Shown here one piece after another: positions 17,896-28,258 of a DNA stretch of 59,886 bases. Source of the DNA: Planctomycetota bacterium (GTDB taxonomy: Bacteria > Planctomycetota > UBA1135); NCBI GenBank assembly GCA_021776925.1, contig JAJFFB010000002.1, positions 1 to 59,886 on the forward strand. The letters are read 5' to 3'. The position numbers were made by a program, and so were the translations under genes. Numbering within the stretch: the first letter of the stretch is position 1; every line of letters begins with the position of its first letter. Under the pieces are notes generated by a model, which saw nothing but the letters and a program-made list of their open reading frames with translations, did not search any database and was not told the DNA's origin.

Positions 17896-18891
17896 ATGAA
17901 GCCTCTCCTTCCCACACTCCTCGTCGGGGGACTGCTGAGCCTGACACCCGCGGCCGCGGGTCAGGTATCTGCGGGCGACGCCCCGGAATTCACTTTTGGT
18001 CAAGAAGTTATCAACGGCATGGGCGTGACCAGCCTGGCCGATCTGGCAGGCAAACCACTACTGGTCGATTTCTGGGGCACCCACTGAGGCCCCTGCGTTG
18101 GGACGGCGGTGCCGTCCGCAGTGAAAATGGCCAAGGAATACGGCGGTGACCTCGCGGTCCTGCTGGTCGAGGTGCAAGGCAGCTCCGACACCGAGATCAC
18201 TTCGATGCAGTTGCAGAAAAAGTGGCTCGGCGGATACGCGATGTGGACCACCGAACGCCCCTTCAACGTCGGCATGGACGGCATCCCGCACTACGCGCTG
18301 CTGGATCCATCCGGCAAGGTGGTGATGACCGGCTATAGCGCGCGCGATCACTCGCGCGTGGTCGACAAGATCGACGAGATGCTCAAGGCCGCCAAGAAGC
18401 CGTCCAAGGATCTCTCGCCCAAGATCGCCAAGGCGATCTCCAAGCTGAACGACGGCGACATCGGCGCTGCCCACGCGGCGGTGGCCAAGCTGCTCGCCAA
18501 TCCTCCGCGCACCGACACCGACCGCGTAATGCGCGAGGCCAAGATGGCCGAGGCGCGGATTGTGCAGAAGGCCGATTCCGAGATCGCGCGGGTGCGCTGG
18601 ATGATGGACAACGGCTACGCGCACCTGGCCAAGGAGCGGGTGGCGGACCTGGCCGGCGAATTCTCCAAGATGGAGGACCACGCCGCGCGCTGTGCCGCGC
18701 TCAAGACCGATCTTGCCAGCGCCGACATGGCCAACGAGATCGCGGCCTCGGCCAAGCTGGCCAAGCTCGAGGACAAGTTCTTCGAGGACAGCGGTGGCAA
18801 GTTCAAGAAGAGCTTCGCCAGCCTGGCCGAGAAGTTCCCCGGTACTCAGGCCGCCAAGCGGGCTCAGTACTGGTCGGGTTTCGCCCAGTAA
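17896..18891 (+). CDS. Predicted selenoprotein: secreted thioredoxin/TlpA-like, Sec64 (UGPC)
   Basis: One continuous frame of 331 residues is obtained if the TGA at 18085-18087 is read as selenocysteine. Residues 1-22 are a signal peptide. The segment before TGA reads PLLVDFWGTH and the segment after reads GPCV, so the TGA replaces the first Cys of a TlpA-type WCGPC motif, giving Sec64-Gly-Pro-Cys67. The thioredoxin fold continues downstream, with the cis-Pro region GIPHYALLDPSGKVV at about residues 134-148. Residues 175-331 form a Lys/Ala-rich helical domain of unknown role, resembling extensions of other planctomycetal thioredoxin-like proteins. A SECIS-like hairpin follows the TGA. A periplasmic redox role is inferred. 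The alternative is a Cys-to-stop nonsense mutation or a sequencing error; the SECIS-like element and intact downstream coding argue against these. No selA, selB or selD gene is in the window. Confidence 0.8.
18093..18121 (+). promoter_or_regulatory. Bacterial SECIS-like stem-loop
   Basis: The upper stem GGACGGC (18101-18107) pairs perfectly with GCCGTCC (18111-18117) across a GGT loop (18108-18110). A lower stem CTGC/GCAG (18093-18096 with 18118-18121) is separated from it by a one-sided GTTG bulge that contains U residues. Exactly 20 nt lie between the TGA and the loop, within the range known for bacterial SECIS elements, and G occupies the first loop positions as SelB-binding loops require. 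The codons used here (GTT, GGG, ACG, GCG, GCA) are disfavoured elsewhere in this genome, as expected if RNA structure constrains them. Confidence 0.7.
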
Positions 18892-18897
18892 TTGGCG

Positions 18898-20199
18898 TCA
18901 GGCGTAGACGCCGCGCAGGTTGTCGTAATAGGCCACCCGCTCGACCCCGAGCATGCACGTGGCCAGCCGCAGGTGTACCTGGTGCTGCTCGGCCAGGGCA
19001 CGTGCGCGCCCATAGGCTTCGAGCAGCATGCGGTCGAGGCGTTCCAGGACCATTTCTTCGGTCCACAGATAGCCCATGCGGTTCTGCACCCACTCGAAAT
19101 AGGCGATGAGGATGGCGCCGGCGTTGCCGAGCAGGTCGGGGATCACCGGAATCCCGCGCTCCATCAAAATCGCGTCGGCGCGCTTGCTGGTTGGGCCGTT
19201 GGCGGCTTCCAGGACCAGCTTGGCGTGGATGCGGTCGGCGTTGCGGCTGTTGATCTGATCGGCGGTGGCGGCCGGAATCAGGACGTCGCACTCCAGTTCC
19301 AGCAATTCCTTGCCGGGGATTTCTTCGGCTTCGGGGTAACCGGCGATGGTGCCGTGGGTCGAGCGGAACAGCAGCAGCTTGTCGACGTCGAGCCCGTTGT
19401 CGTTGCGCACCGCACCCTGCACGTCGCCGACGGCGATCACCTGGTGACCGCGCAGGCTGAGGGCACGCATGACCTGGGCGCCGACCGCGCCGGCCCCCTG
19501 CACCACCACGCGCGCCGGTCCGGAATGATCCAGCGTCGCCAGCCGCCGTTCCATCAGCACCACCGCGCCGTGGCCCACGGCAAGGTCGCGCGCGTGGGTG
19601 CCACCGAGGCCGAGCGGCTTGCCGACCACCACCGCGTTTTCGGTGTGGCGTGCGTGCATCGAATAGGTGTCGAGACACCACGCCATGACCTGTTCACTGC
19701 AGTGCAGGTCGGGCGACAGAATGTCGCGCTCAGGGCCGAGTATGTCCAGCAGGCTGGCGGTGTAGCGACGCACCACGTTCTCGGTGGTGCGATCATCGTG
19801 GTGGCGCGGATCGTAGTCGATGCCGCCCATCGAACCGCCGAAGGGCACGTTGAGCGCGGCGCACTTCCAGGTGGTCCAGCCGGCCAGCGCGGCGAGTTCT
19901 TCGCGCTTCAACTGTGCGTCGAGGCGCAGGCCGCCGAGGCACGGGCCCAGGGACAGGTTGTGGCGGATACGGAAGGCGTGATGGACCCGCAGGCTGCCGT
20001 CGGGATACGCTACCGGCAGCGCGAACTTGAACTGGCGGTCGGGTTTGCGCAGCACCGAGTAGGCGTCGGGCGACAGACCGAGCAGCGCCGCGGCCTCGTC
20101 AAAGCGCTCCATCATCGAGGCGAAGGGGTTGTCCTCGTCGAGAGCCGGGGTCGGCGCCTGCGGCTCTTCGTCGGGAAGCAGGAGATCGAGATCAGGCAT
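18898..20199 (-). CDS. Glutamate dehydrogenase paralogue lacking catalytic residues
   Basis: A 433-residue Glu/Leu/Phe/Val dehydrogenase homologue, closely similar to the gene just upstream. The dinucleotide fold keeps its GAGAVG motif. The glutamate site is damaged: the lysine of GPAKGG is Leu88 (GPCLGG), the catalytic lysine of GGGKGG is Met124 (GGSMGG), and the serine of the VSYFE block is Ala (IAYFE). Lys112 and the Asp of the PD motif remain. The GRREATG block is also changed to ARDLAVG. Conventional GDH activity is therefore unlikely. The frame is intact and the protein well conserved overall, so a structural or regulatory subunit is a better guess than a pseudogene, as for the GdhA/GdhB pair of Thermus thermophilus. 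It overlaps the active gene by 8 nt. Confidence 0.85.
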   Translation of the reverse strand: MPDLDLLLPDEEPQAPTPALDEDNPFASMMERFDEAAALLGLSPDAYSVLRKPDRQFKFALPVAYPDGSLRVHHAFRIRHNLSLGPCLGGLRLDAQLKREELAALAGWTTWKCAALNVPFGGSMGGIDYDPRHHDDRTTENVVRRYTASLLDILGPERDILSPDLHCSEQVMAWCLDTYSMHARHTENAVVVGKPLGLGGTHARDLAVGHGAVVLMERRLATLDHSGPARVVVQGAGAVGAQVMRALSLRGHQVIAVGDVQGAVRNDNGLDVDKLLLFRSTHGTIAGYPEAEEIPGKELLELECDVLIPAATADQINSRNADRIHAKLVLEAANGPTSKRADAILMERGIPVIPDLLGNAGAILIAYFEWVQNRMGYLWTEEMVLERLDRMLLEAYGRARALAEQHQVHLRLATCMLGVERVAYYDNLRGVYA

Positions 20200-21457
20200 A
20201 GATTCCCCTCATCTGCAGGCAGTAGGCCACGCGTTCGACCGCCACCGTGTAGGCGCCGATGCGCGCGCTGGACTGATGGTGCTGGGCGGCGGCGGTGACC
20301 GCCGCGAAGGCTTCGACCATGATGCGTTCCATGCGGTCGAAGACGTCGTCCTTCTCCCAGAAGTAGCCCATACGGTCCTGCACCCACTCGAAGTAGGACA
20401 CCGTGACTCCGCCGGCGTTGGCGAGGATGTCAGGGACCACGAACACGCCCTTGTTTTCGAGGATGCGGTCGGCGTCGGCAGTGGTCGGTCCGTTGGCGCC
20501 TTCGACGATGACCTTGGCCTGGATCGAGTCAGCGTTGGCGGAGTGAATCTGGTTTTCGATCGCCGCCGGCACCAGCACATCGCACGGCAGCTGCAGCAGC
20601 TCGCTGTTGTCGATGCGTTCGGCGCCGGGGAAGGCTTCGAGGCTGCGGTGCTCGGCGAGGAAGGCGAGCACTGCCGGCATGTCGAGACCGTTGTCGTTGT
20701 AGGCGGCGCCGTAGATGTCCGAGATCGCCACGATCTTGTGGCCCATCTCCTGCAGGAACTGCGCGCCGAGACCGCCGACGTTGCCGCAGCCTTGCACCAC
20801 CACCGAGCAGCCTGTGGCCGGCAGACCGACGTGGCGTAGGGCTTCGCGCGCCGAAATCGCCACGCCCAGACCAGTGGCTTCGCGCCGCCCCTTGGACCCG
20901 CCGAGTCCGACCGGTTTGCCGGTCACGATCGCGGTCTGGGTGGCGCGCATGTGCATGGAGTAGGTGTCCATGAACCACGCCATGACCTGCTCATTGGTGT
21001 TCATGTCGGGCGCCGGAACGTCGCGTTCGGGCCCGATGATGTCGAGCAGGCTGGCGGTGTAGCGCCGCGTCAGGCGTTCGAGTTCGCCGTTGGACAAACG
21101 CCGCGGGTCGCAGATGATGCCACCCTTGCCGCCACCGAAGGGAACGTTGACCACGGCGCATTTCCACGTCATCCATGCAGCCAGCGCGCGCACCTCGTCG
21201 AGGTGGACGTCGGGAGCGTAGCGGATGCCGCCTTTGGCCGGACCGCGCGCAATCGAGTGCTGCACGCGGTAGCCAGTAAAAACGCGCAGAGTGGAATCAT
21301 CCATCTGCACCGGAATGGCGACGGTCAGCTCCTGGGCAGGTTCGGACAAGATGGCGTAAAGGCCTTTGTCCAGGTCCAGAAGTTCGGCCGCTTTATCGAG
21401 CCGCCGCTGCATCTGCAGATAGGGGTTCGACTCGGTGCCGGCTTGGGCAAGATTCAT
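20192..21457 (-). CDS. gdhA: Glutamate dehydrogenase (catalytic)
   Basis: A 421-residue hexameric-type glutamate dehydrogenase. All key residues are seen: Lys75 in GPAKGG, Lys99 in MTWKC, catalytic Lys111 in GGGKGG, the Asp of APDMNT, and the Ser of VSYFE. The nucleotide-binding loop reads GCGNVG. It interconverts glutamate with 2-oxoglutarate and ammonia; NAD or NADP preference cannot be told. ATG at 21457 has a GGAG ribosome-binding site; the long open frame upstream of it is antisense to the kinase gene and was discarded. It is the first gene of a two-gene minus-strand operon with the defective paralogue. Confidence 0.92.
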   Translation of the reverse strand: MNLAQAGTESNPYLQMQRRLDKAAELLDLDKGLYAILSEPAQELTVAIPVQMDDSTLRVFTGYRVQHSIARGPAKGGIRYAPDVHLDEVRALAAWMTWKCAVVNVPFGGGKGGIICDPRRLSNGELERLTRRYTASLLDIIGPERDVPAPDMNTNEQVMAWFMDTYSMHMRATQTAIVTGKPVGLGGSKGRREATGLGVAISAREALRHVGLPATGCSVVVQGCGNVGGLGAQFLQEMGHKIVAISDIYGAAYNDNGLDMPAVLAFLAEHRSLEAFPGAERIDNSELLQLPCDVLVPAAIENQIHSANADSIQAKVIVEGANGPTTADADRILENKGVFVVPDILANAGGVTVSYFEWVQDRMGYFWEKDDVFDRMERIMVEAFAAVTAAAQHHQSSARIGAYTVAVERVAYCLQMRGIYA

Positions 21458-21616
21458 GGCTCCGTGGGGGAGTACCGAGGATGGGCGGGTGCAGGCCGGT
21501 TGCAAGGGTGGCCGGCGTGCCTGGAATCCGGGAATCCTAAGCCGCACGCGGGGCGGTGGGAAGCCCCCAAAGCCTTTCTCTTGCGTCGACCGTCCAGCTT
21601 TCGGAGGATGAGGGCC

Positions 21617-22471
21617 ATGGAGGCCGTTCGCGATCCGCGCCAGTACCGCCCCAAGCGGCGCCTGCTGGTCGAATTGGACCAGGGCAGGGTGCTGGCTGCG
21701 GTAGACGAACGCGAAGATCTGCGCGTTCTTGGGCTCGATACCCTCGAGGGCGCGATGGCCTTTGATCAGGGCAAATTGGTGCGCGAGGCGGGCCCACGCA
21801 CCACCCGGCGCATCCAGGGGCCCAACGGCGTCTACTTTCTCAAGCGCCACCGCGGCCTGACCCTGCGCCAGCGCTTCCCGGGCCTGCGCCTGCGTCAGAG
21901 CAGCCCGGCGCGGGTCGAGTGGGACAACCACATGATCATGCGCCGCGCCGGTTTCGACGTTCCCGATCCGGTCGCCTTCGGCGAATCCCCGGCGCACTTC
22001 TCGGTGCCGCGCGAGTCTTTCCTGATTACCCGCGAGGTACCCGGACCGACCCTTGACCACGTGCTCCAGCACGGCTTGCCGGGCCCCCCCGGGCAGCGCC
22101 GCCACGCTCTGGTTGCGGCGGTGATCCGCGACCTTGCCGGCATGGTGCGGCGGCTGCACAGCGCCGGTTTCTTCCACCGCGACCTTTACTGTGCTCACCT
22201 GATCGTGCACGAGGATCCGCGCTGGGGCCGTCCCTACATCGTCGATCTGCAGCGCGTCGAACAGCGCTTCCCGCCACGGCGGCGCTGGTTGGTCAAGGAC
22301 TTGTCGGCACTTTTCTACTCCGCTCCCGCTACCGTCAGCCGCGCTGACATGGTGCGCTTTTTGTTGACCTATCTAGGCAAGTCCAGAGTCGACCCCCTGG
22401 TGCGCGAGTGGATCCGTGAAATCGATGCTCGTGTCCAGCGCATGCGTCAGCACACTCCGGCCCATCCCTGA
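21617..22471 (+). CDS. WaaP/Kdo-type lipopolysaccharide kinase-like protein
   Basis: A 284-residue protein of the protein-kinase-like LPS kinase family. It shows an ATP-site Lys in the YFLKRHRG block, the catalytic loop [13 protein letters not shown] and the metal-binding IVDLQRV. These features fit WaaP/RfaP or KdkA kinases that phosphorylate inner-core heptose or Kdo at the cytoplasmic membrane. Phosphorylation of core sugar is inferred from family only. ATG 21617 is chosen because GGAGG lies 9 nt upstream; ATG 21608 would be too close to it. It is divergent from gdhA. Confidence 0.8.
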   Translation: MEAVRDPRQYRPKRRLLVELDQGRVLAAVDEREDLRVLGLDTLEGAMAFDQGKLVREAGPRTTRRIQGPNGVYFLKRHRGLTLRQRFPGLRLRQSSPARVEWDNHMIMRRAGFDVPDPVAFGESPAHFSVPRESFLITREVPGPTLDHVLQHGLPGPPGQRRHALVAAVIRDLAGMVRRLHSAGFFHRDLYCAHLIVHEDPRWGRPYIVDLQRVEQRFPPRRRWLVKDLSALFYSAPATVSRADMVRFLLTYLGKSRVDPLVREWIREIDARVQRMRQHTPAHP

Positions 22472-22481
22472 GCACGCGCGC

Positions 22482-23225
22482 ATGCTGCGCCAGCCGAATA
22501 AAACTCTGAGCTGGGCCGACCTTGCCGAGGCCCCGGTGCGCCAGCCGCGACGCCAGCTGCTGCGCTTTCTGCGCCGTCACTTTTCCTGGAGTTGGCGCCC
22601 AGTGGCGGTCAATGGCGTGTTGCGCCGCCGTTGGTACATCCGCCGACTGAAGCTGTGGGAATACGCACGAGGCTGGGCCCTGGCACCGCCGGTCGCTGGT
22701 GAGCGGCTGCTCGATTTCGGCGGCGGCGGCACCCTGCCGCCTTTCGCTGCTGCTGCCGCAGGTGCCGAGGTCCACGTGCTCGACATCGACCCCATGCTGA
22801 CCGGTTACGGCTCCCAGGTCGCGCGCCAGCGGGGCTGGAATCTCCAGGGCAGCAGCGTCGACCTCGCGGCAAGCGATGGAGTTCTTCCCGACGGATGGGG
22901 CAATTATCACGCCATCCAGAGCTTTTGCGTGCTCGAGCACATTCCCTACGCCGGCCAGCGCCGCTGTCTGCGGCGCCTGGCGCAGGCGCTGCGGCCCGGC
23001 GGGCGCATGGTGCTGACCTTCGAGTACGGCAAGGATGCCCCCGGAGAAGCACCCTGGCACGGCATGGAAGAACTCGGCGCGATGCGTACTCTGCTGCAGG
23101 AGGAAGGGCTGAACCTGCTCGGCGACGGCGACTTCGAGGACGGCGGCGAACGCTTCGTTCTCGACCACCGTCATCCCCGCGCGCACTTCACCTTTGGCAT
23201 GCTGGCGCTGGAGCGACCGCGGTGA
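22482..23225 (+). CDS. SAM-dependent methyltransferase, class I
   Basis: A 247-residue Rossmann-fold methyltransferase. The motif I equivalent reads LLDFGGGGTLPPFA, followed by the acidic end of strand 2 (VLDID) and the motif near AIQSFCVLEHI. The C-terminal part includes the LRPGGRMVLTFEY strand typical of UbiE/Methyltransf_11 proteins. The substrate is unknown; position after the LPS-kinase gene hints at a cell-envelope sugar or lipid. ATG 22482 lies 10 nt after the kinase stop; ATG 22416 is in frame but would overlap the kinase by 56 nt. Confidence 0.78.
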   Translation: MLRQPNKTLSWADLAEAPVRQPRRQLLRFLRRHFSWSWRPVAVNGVLRRRWYIRRLKLWEYARGWALAPPVAGERLLDFGGGGTLPPFAAAAAGAEVHVLDIDPMLTGYGSQVARQRGWNLQGSSVDLAASDGVLPDGWGNYHAIQSFCVLEHIPYAGQRRCLRRLAQALRPGGRMVLTFEYGKDAPGEAPWHGMEELGAMRTLLQEEGLNLLGDGDFEDGGERFVLDHRHPRAHFTFGMLALERPR

Positions 23226-24121
23226 GCCGCCTGCGGGTGCACGAGGTCGCGCCCCGCGACGGCCTGCAAAACGAAGCGGTGGCGCTGTCGACCGCCGCCA
23301 AAGTTGAACTGATCCGGCTGTTGATTGCGTGCGCTCCGCAGTCGATCGAGATCACCTCCTTCGTGCGTCCTGATCGTGTGCCGCAGCTGGCCGACGCCGA
23401 TGATCTGTGCGTGCGGCTGCAGGAACAGGATTGGTACCGGCAAGCCCGCGCGCAGGGCTTGAGCTGCGCCGGTCTGGTGGCCAACGCCGCCGGACTTGAT
23501 CGGCTGCTGGCCGCGGGTCTGGACTGCGTCACCCTGCTGGTCTCGGCCAGCGAAGGCCACAGTCGGGCCAACGTCGGCATGGGGGTGGAGCAGGCGCTGT
23601 CGTCGTGCCTCGAAATGATCGACACCGCGCGCCGCGCCGGTTTGCGCACGCGAGCCTACGTGTCGATGGCCTTCGGCTGTCCGATCGACGGACCGACTGA
23701 TCCTGGGCGCGTGCTGGAACTGGCGCAGGCTATGGCACAGGCCGGCAGCGATCAGGTGATCCTGGCCGACACCCTCGGCGTCGCCACCGTCGAGCAGACC
23801 ACCGGACTGGTTGGCGCGGCGCTGGATGCCATCGCCGCCGAGCGGCTCGGCTTGCACATGCACGACACCAGCCGACGTGCGGTGGCCTGTTGCCGCGCCG
23901 GCATCGAAGTGGGGGTGACCGCGCTGGATTCGGCCGCGGGCGGCACCGGCGGCTGCCCCTTCGCCCCAGGCGCTGCCGGCAATCTGGATACCCGCGCACT
24001 GCTGCAACTCGGCGAGGAAATGGAGCGCCCGACGACGCTTTCGGCGCCGGCCCTGGAGCAGGCCGAGGTCTTTTTGCGCCAGCAGCTTCAGCTTCCGCAG
24101 CCACCCCAGCCGCATCCATAA
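23222..24121 (+). CDS. mvaB: Hydroxymethylglutaryl-CoA lyase
   Basis: A 299-residue DRE-TIM metallolyase. The N-terminal EVAPRDGLQNE motif supplies the catalytic Arg and metal-binding Asp. HMHDTSRRA carries the metal His pair, and the C-terminal DSAAGGTGGCPFAPGAAGN glycine loop contains the conserved Cys. It cleaves HMG-CoA to acetoacetate and acetyl-CoA, the last step of leucine breakdown. GTG 23222 overlaps the methyltransferase stop (GTGA). The methylglutaconyl-CoA hydratase-like gene follows, so two consecutive leucine-degradation steps are adjacent. Confidence 0.87.
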   Translation: MSRLRVHEVAPRDGLQNEAVALSTAAKVELIRLLIACAPQSIEITSFVRPDRVPQLADADDLCVRLQEQDWYRQARAQGLSCAGLVANAAGLDRLLAAGLDCVTLLVSASEGHSRANVGMGVEQALSSCLEMIDTARRAGLRTRAYVSMAFGCPIDGPTDPGRVLELAQAMAQAGSDQVILADTLGVATVEQTTGLVGAALDAIAAERLGLHMHDTSRRAVACCRAGIEVGVTALDSAAGGTGGCPFAPGAAGNLDTRALLQLGEEMERPTTLSAPALEQAEVFLRQQLQLPQPPQPHP

Positions 24122-24142
24122 GGGCATTGAACTGCCGCGCTG

Positions 24143-24170
24143 TTGGGTTGACCAGGGCGAGACCTAGAAT
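24143..24170 (+). promoter_or_regulatory. Candidate promoter upstream of the enoyl-CoA hydratase gene
   Basis: TTGGGT (24143-24148) and TAGAAT (24165-24170) are separated by 16 nt. The same -10 sequence occurs in the stronger promoter before bL25. It sits in the 81-nt gap after the HMG-CoA lyase gene and would give a leader of about 26 nt. Confidence 0.4.
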
Positions 24171-24202
24171 GCACGCAGCGGCGGTGGTCGCCGCCCTTCT
24201 CC

Positions 24203-24988
24203 ATGTCGGATGCTCCCCTGGTCCTCCTCGAGCGCGAGGGTCGCCTCGCCTGGCTCACTCTGAACCGGCCGCAGGTGCGCAACGCGTTGTCGCACGCCAC
24301 TCTGTTGCGGATGCGGGCGCTGCTCGCCGAATTGCGCGTCGACCGCGAGGTGTGGGCGGTCGCCATTCGCGGTGCTGGCGACCAGGCCTTTTGTGCTGGC
24401 GCCGATCTGAAGGAGCGCCGCAGCATGAATGAAGAGCAGGTCGCTGCTTTCGTGCGCGACATTCGCGGCACCATGGACGACGTCGCCGCGCTGCCGCAGC
24501 CCACTCTGGCGGTGATCAACGGCCACGCCTTCGGCGGCGGCTGCGAAATGGCTCTGGCGTGTGATCTGCGCATCCTTGCTGCCGATGCGCAGATCGGTCT
24601 GACCGAGACCAGCCTGGCAATCATCCCCGGAGCCGGGGGCTGTGCGCGCCTGCCGCGGCTGGTCGGCGGCGCGCGCGCCAAGCAGATGATCCTGCTGGCC
24701 GAGCGCCTGAATGCCGACCAGGCGTTGGCGATCGGCCTGGTGCACGAGGTGGCGCCCGCCGGACAGACACAAGCCGCTGCCGAGCGCATGCTGCAGGAGT
24801 TGACCTCCAAGGGTCCACTGGCGCTGCAGGCGGCCAAGGAAGCGATCGACCAGGGGATCGGCCGGCCGTTGGTACAGGCGCTGGAATTGGAGGCGGCGTG
24901 CTATCAACGCATCATTCCCACCGCCGACCGCCTGGAAGCCCTGGCCGCCTTCGCCGAGAAGCGCGCGCCGCGCTTCGAGGGGCGCTGA
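24203..24988 (+). CDS. Enoyl-CoA hydratase family, probable methylglutaconyl-CoA hydratase
   Basis: A 261-residue crotonase-fold enzyme. Both catalytic glutamates are present, one in FGGGCEMALACD and one in LTETSLAIIPGAGG. The AGADLKERRSMNEEQV segment is typical of the AUH/methylglutaconyl-CoA hydratase subgroup, which makes HMG-CoA from 3-methylglutaconyl-CoA. The HMG-CoA lyase gene just upstream uses that product, supporting a leucine catabolic role. The carboxylase of the pathway is not in the window. Other short-chain enoyl-CoA substrates remain possible. Confidence 0.86.
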   Translation: MSDAPLVLLEREGRLAWLTLNRPQVRNALSHATLLRMRALLAELRVDREVWAVAIRGAGDQAFCAGADLKERRSMNEEQVAAFVRDIRGTMDDVAALPQPTLAVINGHAFGGGCEMALACDLRILAADAQIGLTETSLAIIPGAGGCARLPRLVGGARAKQMILLAERLNADQALAIGLVHEVAPAGQTQAAAERMLQELTSKGPLALQAAKEAIDQGIGRPLVQALELEAACYQRIIPTADRLEALAAFAEKRAPRFEGR

Positions 24989-25500
24989 TGGGGCCCAAGC
25001 TGCAGCGGCAACGTGGGGCGCTGCCAGGCGCGCCACAGCAGGGCGGTGCGGTGCCAGATGCACGGCAACAGCGCGGGGCGGTGCCGGGCAAACTGCTGGT
25101 GCCGGTCTTCGCCCTGGTTTTGGCGAGCGCCTTCTGGTTCCTGTTCTGGTTGCCGAGCGTGCGCGCCGCGCAGGACGAATTGCAACAAGCCGGTGACGCG
25201 CTGCTGCTCAAGGTCCGCGTGGTCACCGCGGGCGATCAACTCGCCGTTGCTGGTGCCCTGGTGCGCTGGCTGCCACAGGATTCCGACGCCCAGGAGGCCG
25301 CTGCCGCGGGCATGGAGAGCCGCACCGGTGCCGACGGGCGCGCCCGCCTGCTGGTGCCCGCCCGCGGGCGCTACCGGCTCGAGGTCGACGCGCGCGCTGG
25401 GCAGCACGGCGCCGCCGAGCGTTCCATTCGCTTCAAGATCGGCAGCCAGCGCATTGAATGGCTGCTGAGCGTGCCCGCGGCCGGGAGTCCCGATGACTGA
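24988..25500 (+). CDS. Membrane-anchored small protein, beta-sandwich-like
   Basis: A 170-residue protein. Residues 1-34 are a Gln/Gly/Arg-rich cytoplasmic lead, residues about 35-56 a transmembrane helix, and the rest should be extracytoplasmic. A stretch from about 70 to 165 has a pattern like carboxypeptidase-regulatory or transthyretin-like beta domains (GADGRARLLVPARGRYRLEV). ATG 24988 overlaps the upstream stop (TGATG). Function not recognised. Confidence 0.6.
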   Translation: MGPKLQRQRGALPGAPQQGGAVPDARQQRGAVPGKLLVPVFALVLASAFWFLFWLPSVRAAQDELQQAGDALLLKVRVVTAGDQLAVAGALVRWLPQDSDAQEAAAAGMESRTGADGRARLLVPARGRYRLEVDARAGQHGAAERSIRFKIGSQRIEWLLSVPAAGSPDD

Positions 25501-25751
25501 TCCAGATCCACATCCGGACAGCTTCGCCCGCCGTCGCGCGCTCGCACTGGGCTCTGCAGCGGTGCTGGTTCTGGCCCTGATCCTGGTCGTATTCGCGCGC
25601 CGCAGCGCCTACCAGGGTTACGTCGCCGCGGTGGCGATCGTCGCGCTGCTGATCTGCCGCCAGGCGTGGCGCTGCCCGCACTGCGGCCTGCCCTTGTCGG
25701 CGCTGCCCGACCCGCGTCTGCGCCACTGCAAGCACTGCGACAGCGAGTTTC

Positions 25752-25762
<11 letters not shown>
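25493..25762 (+). CDS. Small membrane protein with C-terminal zinc ribbon
   Basis: An 89-residue protein with two predicted transmembrane helices (about residues 16-35 and 41-57) followed by a cytosolic zinc ribbon with two CxxC pairs (CPHC and CKHC). It overlaps the previous gene by 8 nt and its end overlaps convergent ettA by 11 nt. No family is recognised; the ribbon may bind zinc or nucleic acid. Confidence 0.6.
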
Positions 25763-27437
<1,675 letters not shown>

Positions 27438-27577
27438 GATCGGACCACGGATTGTACTGCATCCAGGTTTGTTTCCCCATCCAGGTGCAGAATTCCATTT
27501 CGTCGTGGCGGCCGCGCCTTGGATGGATCCGCCGAGGGAATCGAGGGGATGGCCCGCGGCCCGAAGCAGAGAAAAGC

Positions 27578-28228
27578 ATGTGTACCAACACCGGTCCAGG
27601 GTATTGCCCGACGGGCGAGAAGCTCGAAGGTTTGCTCCTGCACCTGGCCGAAACCGTCACCATGGCGCTGGGGCGCTTCCTGGTCCCGGTCTCGGCAATG
27701 AGCAGGCCCTCGAAGTGGTGGCCACGGTGCACGGGGAGCGCGCCCTCAGCTGGATTCCCTTTCGCTGCAGGATGACCAGATGGAAGAGGTCGGCGAGTCC
27801 AGTAAATGCATGGGTGCCCTCCTGCTGGGGGATTGCAAAAGCTGCGCCGCGACCGCCCAGCAGGCGTTGAACGCCTATCAGAAACCCATTTCCTTCACTC
27901 TGCTGGTGCTCGGCCGACAACGCATGGGCAAGAAAACCGAGGCCGAACAAGCCGGAAATCGGGCTCTGGCCGCCTTGAGCTACGTGCCCTGGCACAACAT
28001 ATTTTTCGGCATCCTGCTCGGGGGCGCCAAGATGTCTGAATACCTTCCGCACGCGCCCGGTGACGAGGAGCGCTGCCAGCTGTGTCTCTATGAAGGCGCC
28101 GGCTGCGCCACCGAGGGCCAGGTCGCCGAAGCCCAGCATGCCTTGACGCAGAGTTTTGCCTGCCCAAGCGAGGTCGTCGAGCGGGTCCTGGTCAAGACCG
28201 AAAGGGCAAGCTCAATTCATGATGGTGG
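27578..28228 (+). pseudogene. Frameshifted remnant of a Cys-rich protein gene
   Basis: Coding-like sequence moves through three frames. It starts at ATG 27578 and stays in that frame to about 27650. The stretch at about 27690-27755 reads sensibly in the next frame (GNEQALEVVATVHGE), and 27756-28228 in the third (from LDSLSLQDDQ to VVERVLVKTE). The last part uses the high-GC3 codons of this genome and has several Cys (CKSC, CQLC, CATEG). No stop or start pair makes one intact product, so two indels are inferred. The minimal intact alternative is a protein starting at ATG 27780. A run of eight G follows at about 28227. No family is recognised. The remaining 134 nt between it and ettA hold only the ettA leader and a repeated CATCCAGG. 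Confidence 0.4.
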
Positions 28229-28258
28229 GGGGGGTGCCGAGCGTGGTGGGCGCAGCGC

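Noticed and set aside
18085..18087. Stop codon making the thioredoxin-like gene a pseudogene
   Set aside because: The frame is intact on both sides, codon bias persists for 800 nt after it, the site is exactly a catalytic Cys position and a SECIS-like hairpin follows; selenocysteine explains all of this better.
18892..20298. Long plus-strand open frame opposite the two glutamate dehydrogenases
   Set aside because: It is a mirror frame of strongly conserved dehydrogenase genes in GC-rich DNA and resembles no protein family.
21458..22210. 250-residue N-terminal extension of the active glutamate dehydrogenase frame
   Set aside because: It is antisense to the WaaP-like kinase gene, and the ATG at 21457 has its own ribosome-binding site and the conserved N-terminus.
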